In this document: positions 23,343 to 32,121 of the stretch, piece after piece
Position numbering within the stretch: position 1 is the first letter of the stretch
Layout: every line of letters begins with the position of its first letter
NCBI GenBank assembly: GCA_017403825.1
Contig: JAFRDO010000031.1
Coordinates: 1 to 53,044 of the forward strand
Origin: Kiritimatiellia bacterium
GTDB taxonomy: Bacteria > Verrucomicrobiota > Kiritimatiellia > RFP12 > UBA1067
Direction: 5' to 3'
Length of the DNA stretch: 53,044 nucleotides
Made by a program: the position numbers and the translations under genes
Notes under the pieces: model-generated
What the model was told of the DNA's origin: nothing
The model's database searches: none
The model's input: only the letters and a program-made list of their open reading frames with translations

Positions 23343-24743
23343 ATGAATATGGATAGAAAAGGCTTCATAAAGGCGGCGCTGGCGGCAGGGGCGTTCCCGA
23401 TGGTCGGCGGATGCCTTTCGCCGCGGGGCTATTCGGCGAACGGCAAGGTTCGGCTTGCCGCGATTGGCGTGGGGCAGCAGGCGTGGTATGACCTGGAGCA
23501 GTTCAGGAAGGGCGCCTCCGACATCTGCGAAGTCGTCGCGCTCTGCGACACCGACATGGGCGCGAAGGCGACGCTCAACGCGATCAATGCGTACCCGACG
23601 CTTCCGCGCTACCACGACTTCCGCAAGATGTTCGATGAGATGGCCGACGGGATCGACGCGGTCCTTGTTGCGACGCCAGACTTCTCGCACTTCCCGGCTG
23701 CGATGCACGCCATGAAGCTCGGCAAGGCCGTCTATGTCGAGAAGCCGCTCGCCCACACCTACGAGGAGTGCAGCCTTCTCATGAAGGCCGCCGACAAGTA
23801 CGGCGTCGTCACTCAGATGGGCAACCAGGGCCATTCGACGATCAAGTACCACCAGTTCAAGGAGTACGTCGCCAAGGGCGTGGTGAAGGGCGTGGAGCTC
23901 GTGCGCGTCCACATGAACATGGCGCGGCGCTGGCACAAGTACAAGGGCAACATCTTCAACTACCCGATAGGGGTGGACATTCCGGAAACGCTTGACTGGG
24001 ACACTTGGCTCGCCACGGCCCGCTACCACGAGTATTCGCCGGAGTACACGCAAGGCGAATGGCGCTGCTGGTACGACTTCGGCAACGGTGCGCTCGGCGA
24101 TTGGGGCGCGCACACGATGGACTGCGTGCACGAGTTCCTGCTGAAGGGCGACCTGCCGACGAAGGTGGAGCTGCTGAAGTGCGAGGGCTGGAACCAGTTC
24201 GCGTTCCCGTGCGCGACGACGCTTGCGTTTACGTTCCCGAAGAATGCGCTTCACGACGAGTTCAGGCTCGAATGGTACGACGGCGCCGACAACTGGCCGG
24301 AGCTGCCCAAGGGATTCGTCTTCGACGTGCCGGACGGCATACCGCAAAACTCTGCGAACGTCGAGGATAGCTCCTCGAAGAAGCTGTATCCCGGCAAGGA
24401 GATGTACTGCAAGGACGGCACCGTGTGGCAGTCGCTCTCGCACAAGCACCCGCTCCATATCGTCGGCGACTTCAACGCGAAGCTGCCCGACTATCCGCCG
24501 GAGACTGAGACGCACTACCGCAACTTCATCCGCGCTGTGCGCGGCGAGACCAAGACTAACAGCCCGTTCTCTGTGGCCGGGCGCATCTCGCAGCTGTTCA
24601 CTCTCGGCTGCATAGCGCAGCGCGTCAGGCGCGGGTTCGAGTTCGACCCTGCGTCAGGACGGATCAAGGGCGACGAATACGCCGACTACTTCATCAAGGG
24701 GCATCGTCCCCGCAAGGGCTGGGAGGGCTATTACAATGTCTGA
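23343..24743 (+). CDS. Gfo/Idh/MocA oxidoreductase, Tat-like lipoprotein
   Basis: A 466-residue NAD(P)-binding oxidoreductase. The N terminus has an RK-type Tat-like motif DRKGFI, a short hydrophobic stretch and a lipobox-like VGGC. The Rossmann strand is VRLAAIGVGQQA, followed by VALCDTD, then VATPDFSH and the family's conserved VEKPLAHTYEE (active-site Lys in EKP). The C-terminal domain has GDWGAHTMDCVHEF. The start is uncertain: GTG at 23310, TTG at 23337 (best spacing from AGGAG) or the ATG at 23343 chosen here. It is coupled to an MFS transporter by an eight-base overlap. It is related to, but clearly different from, the gene at 6350. Confidence 0.9.
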   Translation: MNMDRKGFIKAALAAGAFPMVGGCLSPRGYSANGKVRLAAIGVGQQAWYDLEQFRKGASDICEVVALCDTDMGAKATLNAINAYPTLPRYHDFRKMFDEMADGIDAVLVATPDFSHFPAAMHAMKLGKAVYVEKPLAHTYEECSLLMKAADKYGVVTQMGNQGHSTIKYHQFKEYVAKGVVKGVELVRVHMNMARRWHKYKGNIFNYPIGVDIPETLDWDTWLATARYHEYSPEYTQGEWRCWYDFGNGALGDWGAHTMDCVHEFLLKGDLPTKVELLKCEGWNQFAFPCATTLAFTFPKNALHDEFRLEWYDGADNWPELPKGFVFDVPDGIPQNSANVEDSSSKKLYPGKEMYCKDGTVWQSLSHKHPLHIVGDFNAKLPDYPPETETHYRNFIRAVRGETKTNSPFSVAGRISQLFTLGCIAQRVRRGFEFDPASGRIKGDEYADYFIKGHRPRKGWEGYYNV

Positions 24744-26187
24744 CAAGGGCAAGATGTCCAACTTCCGCTGGATGATCTGTTCGCTGCTGTTCTTCGCGAC
24801 GACGGTGAACTATCTCGACCGCCAGGTGCTGTCGCTGACGTGGAAGGACTTCATCGCGCCGGAGTTCCACTGGACTGACGCCGACTATGGCGTCATCACC
24901 GGCTACTTCTCCCTCATCTACGCCTTCTGCAACCTGTTCGCAGGCAAGTTCGTCGACTGGATGGGCACGAAAAAGGGCTACATGTGGGCGATTTTCATCT
25001 GGTCCCTCGCGGCATGCCTTCATGCGGCCTGTGGCTGGGGCACGGTGCTGTTCGTCGACGGCGTGGACTCGGTCGCGGCGATGCGCACGATCGAGGCCGG
25101 TTCGGCCGTGGCGCTCTCGGTGGCGTCCGTCTCCGTCTGGCTCTTCCTCGGCTGCCGCTGCATGCTGGCGCTTGGCGAAGCCGGGAACTTCCCGGCGGCG
25201 ATCAAGGTGACCGCCGAGTACTTCCCGCCGAAGGACCGCGCGTTCTCGACGTCGATCTTCAACTCCGGCTCGTCCGTCGGCGCGCTTGCCGCGCCTGCGA
25301 CGATTCCGCTCATCGCCGAGTACTGCGGCTGGGAGATGGCGTTCATCATCATAGGCGCCCTCGGATTCGTGTGGATGGGTTTCTGGCAGTTCCTTTACAA
25401 GAAGCCTGCGGAGAACCCAAGGGTGAACGCGGCGGAGCTGGCGTACATTTCGTCTGACGAAACGCAGGCCGCCGGTGACTCCGGAAAATCCGAAAAACCC
25501 GACGACAAGGGCATCGGCTACTTGAGGGCGTTCTCGCTGCGCCAGACCTGGTCGCTCGTGCTCGGGCGCCTGCTTACCGACGGCGTGTGGTGGTTCTTCC
25601 TCTTCTGGACGCCGGGCTACCTTTCCGACCAGTTCGGCTACAAGAGCTCGTCTGGCATGGGCATGGCGCTCATAGTCACGCTTTACGCCATCGTGACGTT
25701 CGCGTCGATCTACCTCTGCAAGCTGCCGACGTGGTTCGTCGACAAGAAGGGCATGAACGCCTACGAAGGCCGCATGGTGGCGATGTTCCTCTTTGCGTGC
25801 CTGCCGCTTCTGGCGCTTGGCGCACAGCCGCTCGGAAAGTTCAGCGCATGGTGGCCGGCGATACTGATCGGCTGCGCGTGCGCGGGGCACCAGGCGTGGA
25901 GCGCGAACATCTACTCGTGCGTGAGCGACATGTTCCCGAAGTCTTGCATAGGCACGCTGACCGGCATCGCGCAGTGCGCGGCTGGACTCGGCAGCTTCCT
26001 CGTGAACCTCTACGCCGGCAGGCTCTTCACGTATGCGGCGGAGAAGGGCGACGCCTTCGCATTCCTCGGCTATACCGGCAAGCCCGCGGGCTACATGATC
26101 GTGTTCTGCTACTGCGCCGTCGCCTACATCGTGGGCTGGGCGTGCATGAAGTCGCTCGTGCCGCGCTACAAGAAGGTCGAGCTGTAG
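24736..26187 (+). CDS. MFS transporter, hexuronate (ExuT-like, ACS) family
   Basis: A 483-residue major facilitator with about twelve membrane helices. The N terminus 'FFATTVNYLDRQVLSL' is the anion:cation symporter (ACS) subfamily signature seen in ExuT, GudP and related hexuronate/aldarate importers, and 'CRCMLALGEAGNFPAAIKV' is the conserved helix 4-5 region. It carries an inserted loop with about 30 extra residues between helices 3 and 4 (GWGTVLFVDGVDSVAAMRT). The gene overlaps the preceding oxidoreductase, so oxidation and uptake of the same sugar acid are probably linked. The substrate itself cannot be determined. Confidence 0.92.
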   Translation: MSDKGKMSNFRWMICSLLFFATTVNYLDRQVLSLTWKDFIAPEFHWTDADYGVITGYFSLIYAFCNLFAGKFVDWMGTKKGYMWAIFIWSLAACLHAACGWGTVLFVDGVDSVAAMRTIEAGSAVALSVASVSVWLFLGCRCMLALGEAGNFPAAIKVTAEYFPPKDRAFSTSIFNSGSSVGALAAPATIPLIAEYCGWEMAFIIIGALGFVWMGFWQFLYKKPAENPRVNAAELAYISSDETQAAGDSGKSEKPDDKGIGYLRAFSLRQTWSLVLGRLLTDGVWWFFLFWTPGYLSDQFGYKSSSGMGMALIVTLYAIVTFASIYLCKLPTWFVDKKGMNAYEGRMVAMFLFACLPLLALGAQPLGKFSAWWPAILIGCACAGHQAWSANIYSCVSDMFPKSCIGTLTGIAQCAAGLGSFLVNLYAGRLFTYAAEKGDAFAFLGYTGKPAGYMIVFCYCAVAYIVGWACMKSLVPRYKKVEL

Positions 26188-26200
26188 GACGCGTCGGCCA

Positions 26201-27016
26201 GTGAATGCCAACCGGCCACCTGCGCTTTCGGTCGTCGTTCCCACGAAGAACGAGGAGGCGAACGTAGGCGCGAGCCTTGGGTCGTTTGCGCCGTTCCGCG
26301 GCGAAGTCGAGTTAATCGTAGTCGACAACTCATCCCCTGACCGCACGCGCGAGATCGCGGCGGCTGCGGGCGCGGCGGTCTTTGTGCAGGGGCCGGAACG
26401 CTGCGCCCAGCGCAACCGTGGGTGGCGCGAGGCTCACGGCGAGTTCGTGATGTTCGTCGATGCCGACATGACGTTGCCGGAAGGGACGGTGCGCGAAATC
26501 ATCGAAACGTGCCGCGCCGGAACCGCAGACGCCCTCTACATACCTGAGGTTCGCGTCGGCGGAGGGGTGCGCCTGAAGGCGAGGAACTTCGAGCGTGGCT
26601 TCTATGACGGCACGTGCATCGACGGGCTGCGCGTCGTCCGCCGCGCCTTGCTGGAGCGCGTCGGCGGCTACGACGAGGCGCTTGTCGCGTGCGAGGACTG
26701 GGACCTCGACCGCCGGCTTCTCGCGGCAGGTGCGCGGACTGCGACGACGCATGGCTGTCTCTTCCACAACGAGGCGCGCCAGAACCTGCGTGCGCTTTTG
26801 CGCAAGAAAGCCTATTACTCTACGTCCGTAGCGGCCTATCGCGCCAAGTGGGGCGACGACGCGGTCTGCCGCCGCCAGTTCGGGCTTGCCTACCGGTTCT
26901 TCGGGGTGTTCGTAGAACGCGGCAAGTGGCGCCGGCTCATCCGCCATCCTGTCCTCGCCGCCGTTATGTACGCCGAGCGCATCGCCGTGGGCGCAACCTA
27001 CCTGATTTGCAGATGA
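26201..27016 (+). CDS. Glycosyltransferase family 2
   Basis: A 271-residue GT-A fold enzyme. The nucleotide-sugar-binding region reads LSVVVPTKNEEANVGASL near the N terminus, with IVVDNSSPDRT and the metal-binding FVDADM (D-x-D) at about residues 85-90. The 'EDWDLDRRLLAAG' motif at about 165 carries the probable catalytic acid (ED). No membrane segments apart from a weak C-terminal one, so it acts on the cytoplasmic face. Start is GTG; no clear ribosome binding site. It overlaps the next gene by four bases. Acceptor and sugar unknown; surface glycan synthesis is likely. Confidence 0.9.
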   Translation: MNANRPPALSVVVPTKNEEANVGASLGSFAPFRGEVELIVVDNSSPDRTREIAAAAGAAVFVQGPERCAQRNRGWREAHGEFVMFVDADMTLPEGTVREIIETCRAGTADALYIPEVRVGGGVRLKARNFERGFYDGTCIDGLRVVRRALLERVGGYDEALVACEDWDLDRRLLAAGARTATTHGCLFHNEARQNLRALLRKKAYYSTSVAAYRAKWGDDAVCRRQFGLAYRFFGVFVERGKWRRLIRHPVLAAVMYAERIAVGATYLICR

Positions 27017-27747
27017 ACTCCGACTGCACAGTTCTCGTTACGAGCTGCGACGCCTACCGGGACGTCGAAGGGCCGTTCCTGACGCTGTTCCGGCGCTACT
27101 GGCCGGACTGTCCGTTCGAGCTTGTCGTGAACGGGGAGACAGGCGCGGCGGACGGTTTCGACCGGGCGGTGCTTTCCGGCAAGGGGAAGACCTGGAGCCA
27201 GATGCTGGCGGAGGCACTGGACGAGGTGTCGACGCCATACGTCCTCATGCTCATGAACGACTATTACCTGGAGTCGCTGGTTGACACCGCGCTATTCCTG
27301 CGTCGGCTTGGCGAGGCGAAGGCGAGTGACGCGCTCAACTACAGGCTGTGTCCCGATCCGCCGAGGGCGGTGAAGAACACGGCCTATGCGGTGTCCTGCA
27401 AGGCCGGGATATGGAACCGCGACTTCCTGCGGGACCTTGCGGCGCGGACGAAGAGCGCATGGGAGTTCGAGCGGTACGGCAGCTTCATGTTCGACATGAG
27501 CGACCCGCGCCCGATCCTCGTCACGGAGCGGCTTGAGTTCCCGTTCCTCGATGTGGTCCACAAGGGCTACTGGGAGCCGTTCGGCGTTGAACTGCTGCGC
27601 CGGGAGGGAATCGCCGTCGACTTCGCGAAGCGCACGTTGCCGCCGCTCGGCGTCAGGATACGCGAGACGGTAAAGAACCGCATCTTTCGCCTGAGCCCCG
27701 AGCTGGTCACGCGCGTGCAGAACGTCTTCAACTGGGGGAAGAAGTGA
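27013..27747 (+). CDS. Glycosyltransferase-like protein
   Basis: A 244-residue protein overlapping the GT2 gene by ATGA. It begins CTVLVTSCDAYRDVEGPF, followed by a conserved-looking MLMNDYYL motif around residues 77-84 in place of a classic D-x-D, and later WEFERYGS. This resembles a group of capsular or lipopolysaccharide biosynthesis proteins that have a GT-A-like fold, but I do not recognise a named family. Coupling with the glycosyltransferase upstream supports a role in the same glycan. A longer upstream open frame exists but runs through the GT2 gene and is not used. Confidence 0.7.
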   Translation: MNSDCTVLVTSCDAYRDVEGPFLTLFRRYWPDCPFELVVNGETGAADGFDRAVLSGKGKTWSQMLAEALDEVSTPYVLMLMNDYYLESLVDTALFLRRLGEAKASDALNYRLCPDPPRAVKNTAYAVSCKAGIWNRDFLRDLAARTKSAWEFERYGSFMFDMSDPRPILVTERLEFPFLDVVHKGYWEPFGVELLRREGIAVDFAKRTLPPLGVRIRETVKNRIFRLSPELVTRVQNVFNWGKK

Positions 27748-27761
27748 CTTGCGTCGGTTGC

Positions 27762-27798
27762 GCAGGGAGTGCGCCCTTCGCCTGCCCGGCCTTTTTTT
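27762..27798 (+). terminator. Possible intrinsic terminator
   Basis: A stem GCAGG (27762-27766) with CCTGC (27781-27785) is followed six bases later by seven T residues (27792-27798). The distance between stem and T-run is longer than usual, and the T-run also abuts the next promoter, so this is tentative. Confidence 0.35.
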
Positions 27799-27800
27799 GA

Positions 27801-27806
27801 TATAAT
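27801..27806 (+). promoter_or_regulatory. Extended -10 promoter of prs
   Basis: TGATATAAT follows a T-run. The predicted start near 27813 leaves a leader of about 18 bases with a GAAAGGA ribosome binding site 8 bases before the ATG, so this transcript has a short conventional leader. Confidence 0.6.
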
Positions 27807-27830
27807 ATCAACTCTTGAAAGGAATGTGAA

Positions 27831-28790
27831 ATGAACGACGACTTCATGGTGTTCTCGGGAACGGCGAACCTGCCGCTTGCTGAGTCTGTCGCCGCCTATC
27901 TGGGGCGGCCGCTCAACCGCATCGACATCAAGCACTTTCCGGACGGCGAGACGTTCTGCCAGGTCACGGAGGGCGTTCGCGGCAAGGACGTTTTCGTCAT
28001 ACAGTCCGGCTCGCCCGCGCCGAACGAGGCGTACATGGAGCTGTTCATCATCATGGACGCCCTGCGCCGCGGCTCTGCGGCCCGCATCACCGCCGTAATC
28101 CCGTACTACGGCTACGCCCGGCAGGACCGCAAGGACCAGCCCCGCGTGCCGATCACGGCGCGGCTCATAGCCAACCTGCTCCAGCGGGCCGGCGCCGACC
28201 GCGTGCTGGCGATGGACCTTCATGCGAACCAGATACAGGGCTTCTTCGACATTCCGCTCGATCACCTCAAGGCGGAGCCGATCATCCTCAAGTACATCCG
28301 CGAGCAGAACTGGGCGAAGCCCGTCGTAGTCTCGCCCGACACCGGCGGCGCGAAGACGGCCTACGGCTACAGCCGCAAGCTCGGCTGCGGCCTCGCCATC
28401 GTCGCGAAGCAGCGTACCGGCGACTCCACCGTGGACGCGTTCTCGGTCGTCGGCGACGTTAAGGACTGTGACGTCATCATGGTCGACGACATGACCGCCA
28501 CCGGCGGCACTCTCTCGGCCGCGGCGAAGATGTGCCGCGACAACGGCGCACGGTCGATACATGCGTTCGTGTCGCACTTCCCGCTTACCGAGAAGGGCGT
28601 CGACCGTCTCATGCACGAGACGGAGCTGGACGAGCTTGTCGTGACCGACACGATTCCGCTGCGCGCCGGATTCGATCCGGGGCGGCTGCCGTTCAAGCTG
28701 ACGCGGCTTTCCGTCGCGCCGCTCATCGGCGAGGCGATCCGCCGCACGCACAACGACGAATCCATCAACGACCTCTTCAACCACGAGTGA
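27831..28790 (+). CDS. prs: Ribose-phosphate pyrophosphokinase
   Basis: A 319-residue enzyme making PRPP from ribose-5-phosphate and ATP for nucleotide, His and Trp synthesis. Diagnostic regions: 'FPDGETFCQVTEGVRGKDV' at the N terminus, YYGYARQDRK (ATP-binding region), MDLHANQIQGFF, SPDTGGAK and the PRPP loop VDDMTATGGTL near residue 220. The family more often has VDDIIDTGGT, so the loop is slightly unusual but retains the acidic pair and TGGT. Length is normal for class I. It is an isolated gene with its own promoter. Confidence 0.95.
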   Translation: MNDDFMVFSGTANLPLAESVAAYLGRPLNRIDIKHFPDGETFCQVTEGVRGKDVFVIQSGSPAPNEAYMELFIIMDALRRGSAARITAVIPYYGYARQDRKDQPRVPITARLIANLLQRAGADRVLAMDLHANQIQGFFDIPLDHLKAEPIILKYIREQNWAKPVVVSPDTGGAKTAYGYSRKLGCGLAIVAKQRTGDSTVDAFSVVGDVKDCDVIMVDDMTATGGTLSAAAKMCRDNGARSIHAFVSHFPLTEKGVDRLMHETELDELVVTDTIPLRAGFDPGRLPFKLTRLSVAPLIGEAIRRTHNDESINDLFNHE

Positions 28791-28812
28791 GCCCGGAGGG
28801 TTCCGTCAGGCC

Positions 28813-31128
28813 ATGACGACTCCGGCCCAGTTCATCGACGACCCGGGCTGGGCCGATTTCCTGCCCGAATCGCACGAGGCTGCGCGTGCGCGGCACCTTC
28901 CCGCGCACGAGGATTGCGCCAGTCTGGACGAGGAGTCCGTCGCGGCGCATCTTCGCTGCGGCGGCACGCTCGGCTCCATGCCCGGCTACGAAGAGCGTCC
29001 CGGCCAGGTCGACATGGCCCGTTCTGTTGCCCACGCCTTCAACGCCCGCGAGCACCTCATGATCGAGGCCGGCACCGGCGTCGGCAAGTCGCTTGCCTAC
29101 CTCGTGCCGTCAGTCCTTTGGGCCTGGACCAACGACACGCCGGTCATCGTCTCTACGGCGACGCGCAACCTGCAGTCGCAGCTCGTCGGCTCTGACATTC
29201 CGCGCGCCCTGCGCGTTCTTGGCGACGATGCGGCGAAGTTCCGCGTCGCGCTGCTGAAGGGCAGGTCCAACTACCTCTGTCTTCGCGCTGTCGGCGACTT
29301 CTTCGCCGCAGGCTACTGGACCATGTCCGCCGACGAGCAGGCCCTCATGCCGGCGTTCATCGAGTGGCTGCGCACGACGCCCGACGGCGACCTCGACACA
29401 TACGAGGGCTTGCCGCGTCAGCTTATCTCGTGTCCCGGAGACGAGTGCAGCGGCAGGCGCTGTCCGTTCTATTCCCGCTGCTTCGTCTACCGCGCGCGCA
29501 AGGCTGCCGCTGCCGCGCACCTCGTGATCGCCAATCACGCGCTCGTCCTGGCGGAGGCGTCCGCGCCCGGCAGCGGACTGCTTCCCGCTTGCGGACGACT
29601 TGTTTTCGACGAGGCGCATAACCTTGAGTCGATAGCGACCGACTATCTGGGCGCTGAATTGTCTATGCCGGCCCTGACGCGCATACTGAACCGCCTGCTG
29701 CGGCGCGGCAAGAGCCGTCGCGGACTGCGCCAGGGCGGCGTTCTGCACGCCATCGAGCGCCAGTTCAGCCGCGGGGCGTTCTCCGGCAGCCCGGTCGGCG
29801 GACGGGTGATGAGCGCGCTTGGCGAGGCGGCGCGGCTTGTCAAGCGCATCGTCACTGCCGCCGACGGTCTCTTTTCTGTTGCCGAGCGGCTGCTGGCTCC
29901 TGCGAAGGGAAGAGACATCTGCCGCTACCGCGTGGACGGGGTGCGCAGCTTCAGCCTGCACGGTCTCTTCAAGCCGTACGATCCCGAGGAATGGAACGAG
30001 ACGGAGTTCCGTCAGGCGCAGACCGCCCTGGAGGCGGAGCTTGCGGCGATGGTCAACCTGTTGCATTCGCTCGGGGGTGCGCTGGAGGAGGCGGTGCCGG
30101 AAGGCGAGCTCAACTATCTCGGAGACCTGGCGGCGCAGGTCTCAGGCATCGCCGATTCGCTGGTCGCTTTTGCAAACGAGGCGAATTTCGTCATCTCAGG
30201 CGAGAAGGACACGCACGCCTACTGGGTGGAGAGGGTGCGCGTCGAGAGGCGTCCGGCGTGCCTGCGTCTTGTCGCCGCCCCGCTGTCGGTGGCCGACGAC
30301 CTGCGGCGGCTGTTCTATGACGTCCGCGACTCCGTCGTGCTCTGCTCGGCCACGCTCCGCGTCGGCAACGACTTCGGCTATATGGCGCGGCGGCTTGGCG
30401 CTGCCCCGTTGCCCGACTGCGAGAGCCGCTTCCGCTTCCTGGTTGCGACGAGCCCGTTCGACTATTTTCGGCAGGCGCTCGTGCTGGCTCCTGACTGCCT
30501 GCCCGATCCGTCCGCCGACCCTGCGAAGTACGCCGAGGCGCTGGCCTCGCTGACGAAGGACCTCTTTGCCGTCACGCGCGGACGCGCCCTTGTGCTTTTC
30601 ACGAGTTACGAGATGATGAAGGCCGTGGCCGCCGCGGCGCACCCGTTGCTGATGGAATCGGGCGTTCGCCTGCTTGTGCAGGGGGAGGGGCTCTCCCGCG
30701 AGTCGATGACGCGCATCTTGCGTGAGTCGGCCCCGCAGGACGCGCCGACCGTGCTTTTCGGGGCGCAGAGTTTCTGGGAGGGTGTGGACGTCGCCGGGGA
30801 GGCGCTTTCGTGCGTCGTGATGGCGCGTCTGCCGTTCGCGCAGGTCGGCGATCCCGTTGTCGAGGCGCGTTCCGAGATGATAGACCGCGCCGGCGGCAGC
30901 TCCTTCCGCGACTACGCGCTTCCCGAGGCGGTGATCAAGTTCCGGCAGGGCTTCGGAAGGCTGATTCGCACGAAGTCCGACAGGGGGGTCGTAATCGTAA
31001 CCGACCCGCGCCTTGTCACGAAGAGCTACGGGGCGACGTTCCGCAAGTCGATACCGGCGTCCGTCCACACGGTGACGGAGCAGGACGAGCTTCTCGCCCG
31101 CGTCGGCTCGTTCTTCTCAAGCCTTTAG
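28813..31128 (+). CDS. DinG/XPD-like ATP-dependent DNA helicase
   Basis: A 771-residue superfamily II helicase. Walker A is EAGTGVGKS (about residues 85-93) and motif II is DEAH (266-269). Between them lie four Cys positions typical of the Fe-S cluster in XPD/DinG proteins: one in YLCLRA and three in the CPGDECSGRRCPFYSRC region. C-terminal motifs include SATLRVG, 'FWEGVDVAGEALSCVVM' and the motif VI FRQGFGRLIR. It would unwind 5'-3' forked or R-loop DNA in repair. GGAGG precedes the ATG by 13 bases. Its 3' end overlaps the convergent glycosyltransferase by 12 bases. Confidence 0.93.
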   Translation: MTTPAQFIDDPGWADFLPESHEAARARHLPAHEDCASLDEESVAAHLRCGGTLGSMPGYEERPGQVDMARSVAHAFNAREHLMIEAGTGVGKSLAYLVPSVLWAWTNDTPVIVSTATRNLQSQLVGSDIPRALRVLGDDAAKFRVALLKGRSNYLCLRAVGDFFAAGYWTMSADEQALMPAFIEWLRTTPDGDLDTYEGLPRQLISCPGDECSGRRCPFYSRCFVYRARKAAAAAHLVIANHALVLAEASAPGSGLLPACGRLVFDEAHNLESIATDYLGAELSMPALTRILNRLLRRGKSRRGLRQGGVLHAIERQFSRGAFSGSPVGGRVMSALGEAARLVKRIVTAADGLFSVAERLLAPAKGRDICRYRVDGVRSFSLHGLFKPYDPEEWNETEFRQAQTALEAELAAMVNLLHSLGGALEEAVPEGELNYLGDLAAQVSGIADSLVAFANEANFVISGEKDTHAYWVERVRVERRPACLRLVAAPLSVADDLRRLFYDVRDSVVLCSATLRVGNDFGYMARRLGAAPLPDCESRFRFLVATSPFDYFRQALVLAPDCLPDPSADPAKYAEALASLTKDLFAVTRGRALVLFTSYEMMKAVAAAAHPLLMESGVRLLVQGEGLSRESMTRILRESAPQDAPTVLFGAQSFWEGVDVAGEALSCVVMARLPFAQVGDPVVEARSEMIDRAGGSSFRDYALPEAVIKFRQGFGRLIRTKSDRGVVIVTDPRLVTKSYGATFRKSIPASVHTVTEQDELLARVGSFFSSL

Positions 31129-32052
31129 CGGTTTGGATGTCGCCAGGGCCGGGCGCAGGGCGAGCCCGGAGAACGCCGTCTGCCGCCTGACGCGCATAAG
31201 GAATTGCTTCCATCTGTACGGGCCGGCATGGCGGTCCAAGGCTTCCAGAAGGGTGCCGAAAACAAGAGAAATTATTTTGAGCGCCGTGAAGCGCACTTTC
31301 AGGCTGAGCCTGAGCGGCTTTGGCGGCAGGTGCAGTATGTTCTGGCGATAGTACGCGAACCAGAATACGTACTGCGGCACGTTACCATCGTAGTTTTCGC
31401 CCGCGGCGAAGCGCAGGCCTACGCCGGTTAGGTGGAGGACGCAGGGGCGCCACCGTCTTGCGGGAATCATCACGTCCCAGTCGTGGTCGATTATCTTGGC
31501 GTCGCCGGCCGACAGCACGTTCAATGCGTCCTGGTCGGGGTACGGCGGGCATCCGTAGGTGCGGAAGAAATCTATCGCCCGTGCGGTAAACCCGGTTTCG
31601 CGCCATTTGCGCAGGTTGAGGAGCGCGACGCCGGAGCATGCGTATTCGTGCCCCGGGGGAATTTTCAAGCCGTTTGCGGCGGCCCACCTGTCGAACTCCA
31701 TGGCGATCGCGGGGAAGTCCTTCACCCAGCAGATCGAGACGGCGTCATCGCGCTCGTTCCACAGCTCCTGCGGATCGCGGAACCACAGCGTATCGACGTC
31801 GGAGTAGATTATCCAGTCGCAGTCCGGCAGGATTTCCGGCAGGAAGAGCCGCAGGTACGGCAGCTTGGAGCCGTTCCATTCCCGCAGCGGGAAGCGGCTT
31901 TCGAAAGGGGCCATGTCGGCGTCGCCGAACTCGTGAAAGACGAGGCGGCTCGGGTCGGCGCAGGCAGAAGTCATGCTGTGCCGCGTCGCCAGCAGCCCCG
32001 GGCGGTACCGTTCGTTCGCGACGAGCGCGATATGGATTCTGCCGTCGTTCAT
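31117..32052 (-). CDS. GT8-type glycosyltransferase
   Basis: A 311-residue GT-A enzyme on the minus strand. It begins IHIALVANERYRPGLLATR, has the metal-binding D85-V-D87 in IYSDVDTLWF, GVALLNLRKWR (the family 8 acceptor region) and 'YPDQDALNVLSAGDAK' with the late His-rich DHDWDV. Family 8 members transfer glucose or galactose to lipopolysaccharide or related surface glycans. The start is taken as ATG 32052; a GTG at 32055 is also possible. It is transcribed away from the exosortase gene, with which it shares a 70-base divergent promoter region. Confidence 0.88.
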   Translation of the reverse strand: MNDGRIHIALVANERYRPGLLATRHSMTSACADPSRLVFHEFGDADMAPFESRFPLREWNGSKLPYLRLFLPEILPDCDWIIYSDVDTLWFRDPQELWNERDDAVSICWVKDFPAIAMEFDRWAAANGLKIPPGHEYACSGVALLNLRKWRETGFTARAIDFFRTYGCPPYPDQDALNVLSAGDAKIIDHDWDVMIPARRWRPCVLHLTGVGLRFAAGENYDGNVPQYVFWFAYYRQNILHLPPKPLRLSLKVRFTALKIISLVFGTLLEALDRHAGPYRWKQFLMRVRRQTAFSGLALRPALATSKPLKA

Positions 32053-32060
32053 CACAGCGC

Positions 32061-32066
32061 ATTATA
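32061..32066 (-). promoter_or_regulatory. Extended -10 promoter, minus strand
   Basis: On the minus strand TGATATAAT ends 8 bases before ATG 32052 (5 bases before GTG 32055), predicting a leaderless mRNA for the GT8 gene. Confidence 0.55.
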
Positions 32067-32102
32067 TCATATTTGTCACCGCTCTACAGGGCCGGAATAT
32101 GG

Positions 32103-32108
32103 TATAAT
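32103..32108 (+). promoter_or_regulatory. Extended -10 promoter of exosortase gene
   Basis: TGGTATAAT; the ATG at 32122 follows 13 bases later, leaving a leader of about 5 bases at most. Divergent from the minus-strand promoter 37 bases to the left. Confidence 0.55.
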
Positions 32109-32121
32109 CTTCACCATATCA

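Noticed and set aside
31432..32121. Upstream extension of the exosortase open frame
   Set aside because: It lies antisense to the GT8 gene, and a strong promoter sits immediately before the ATG at 32122.
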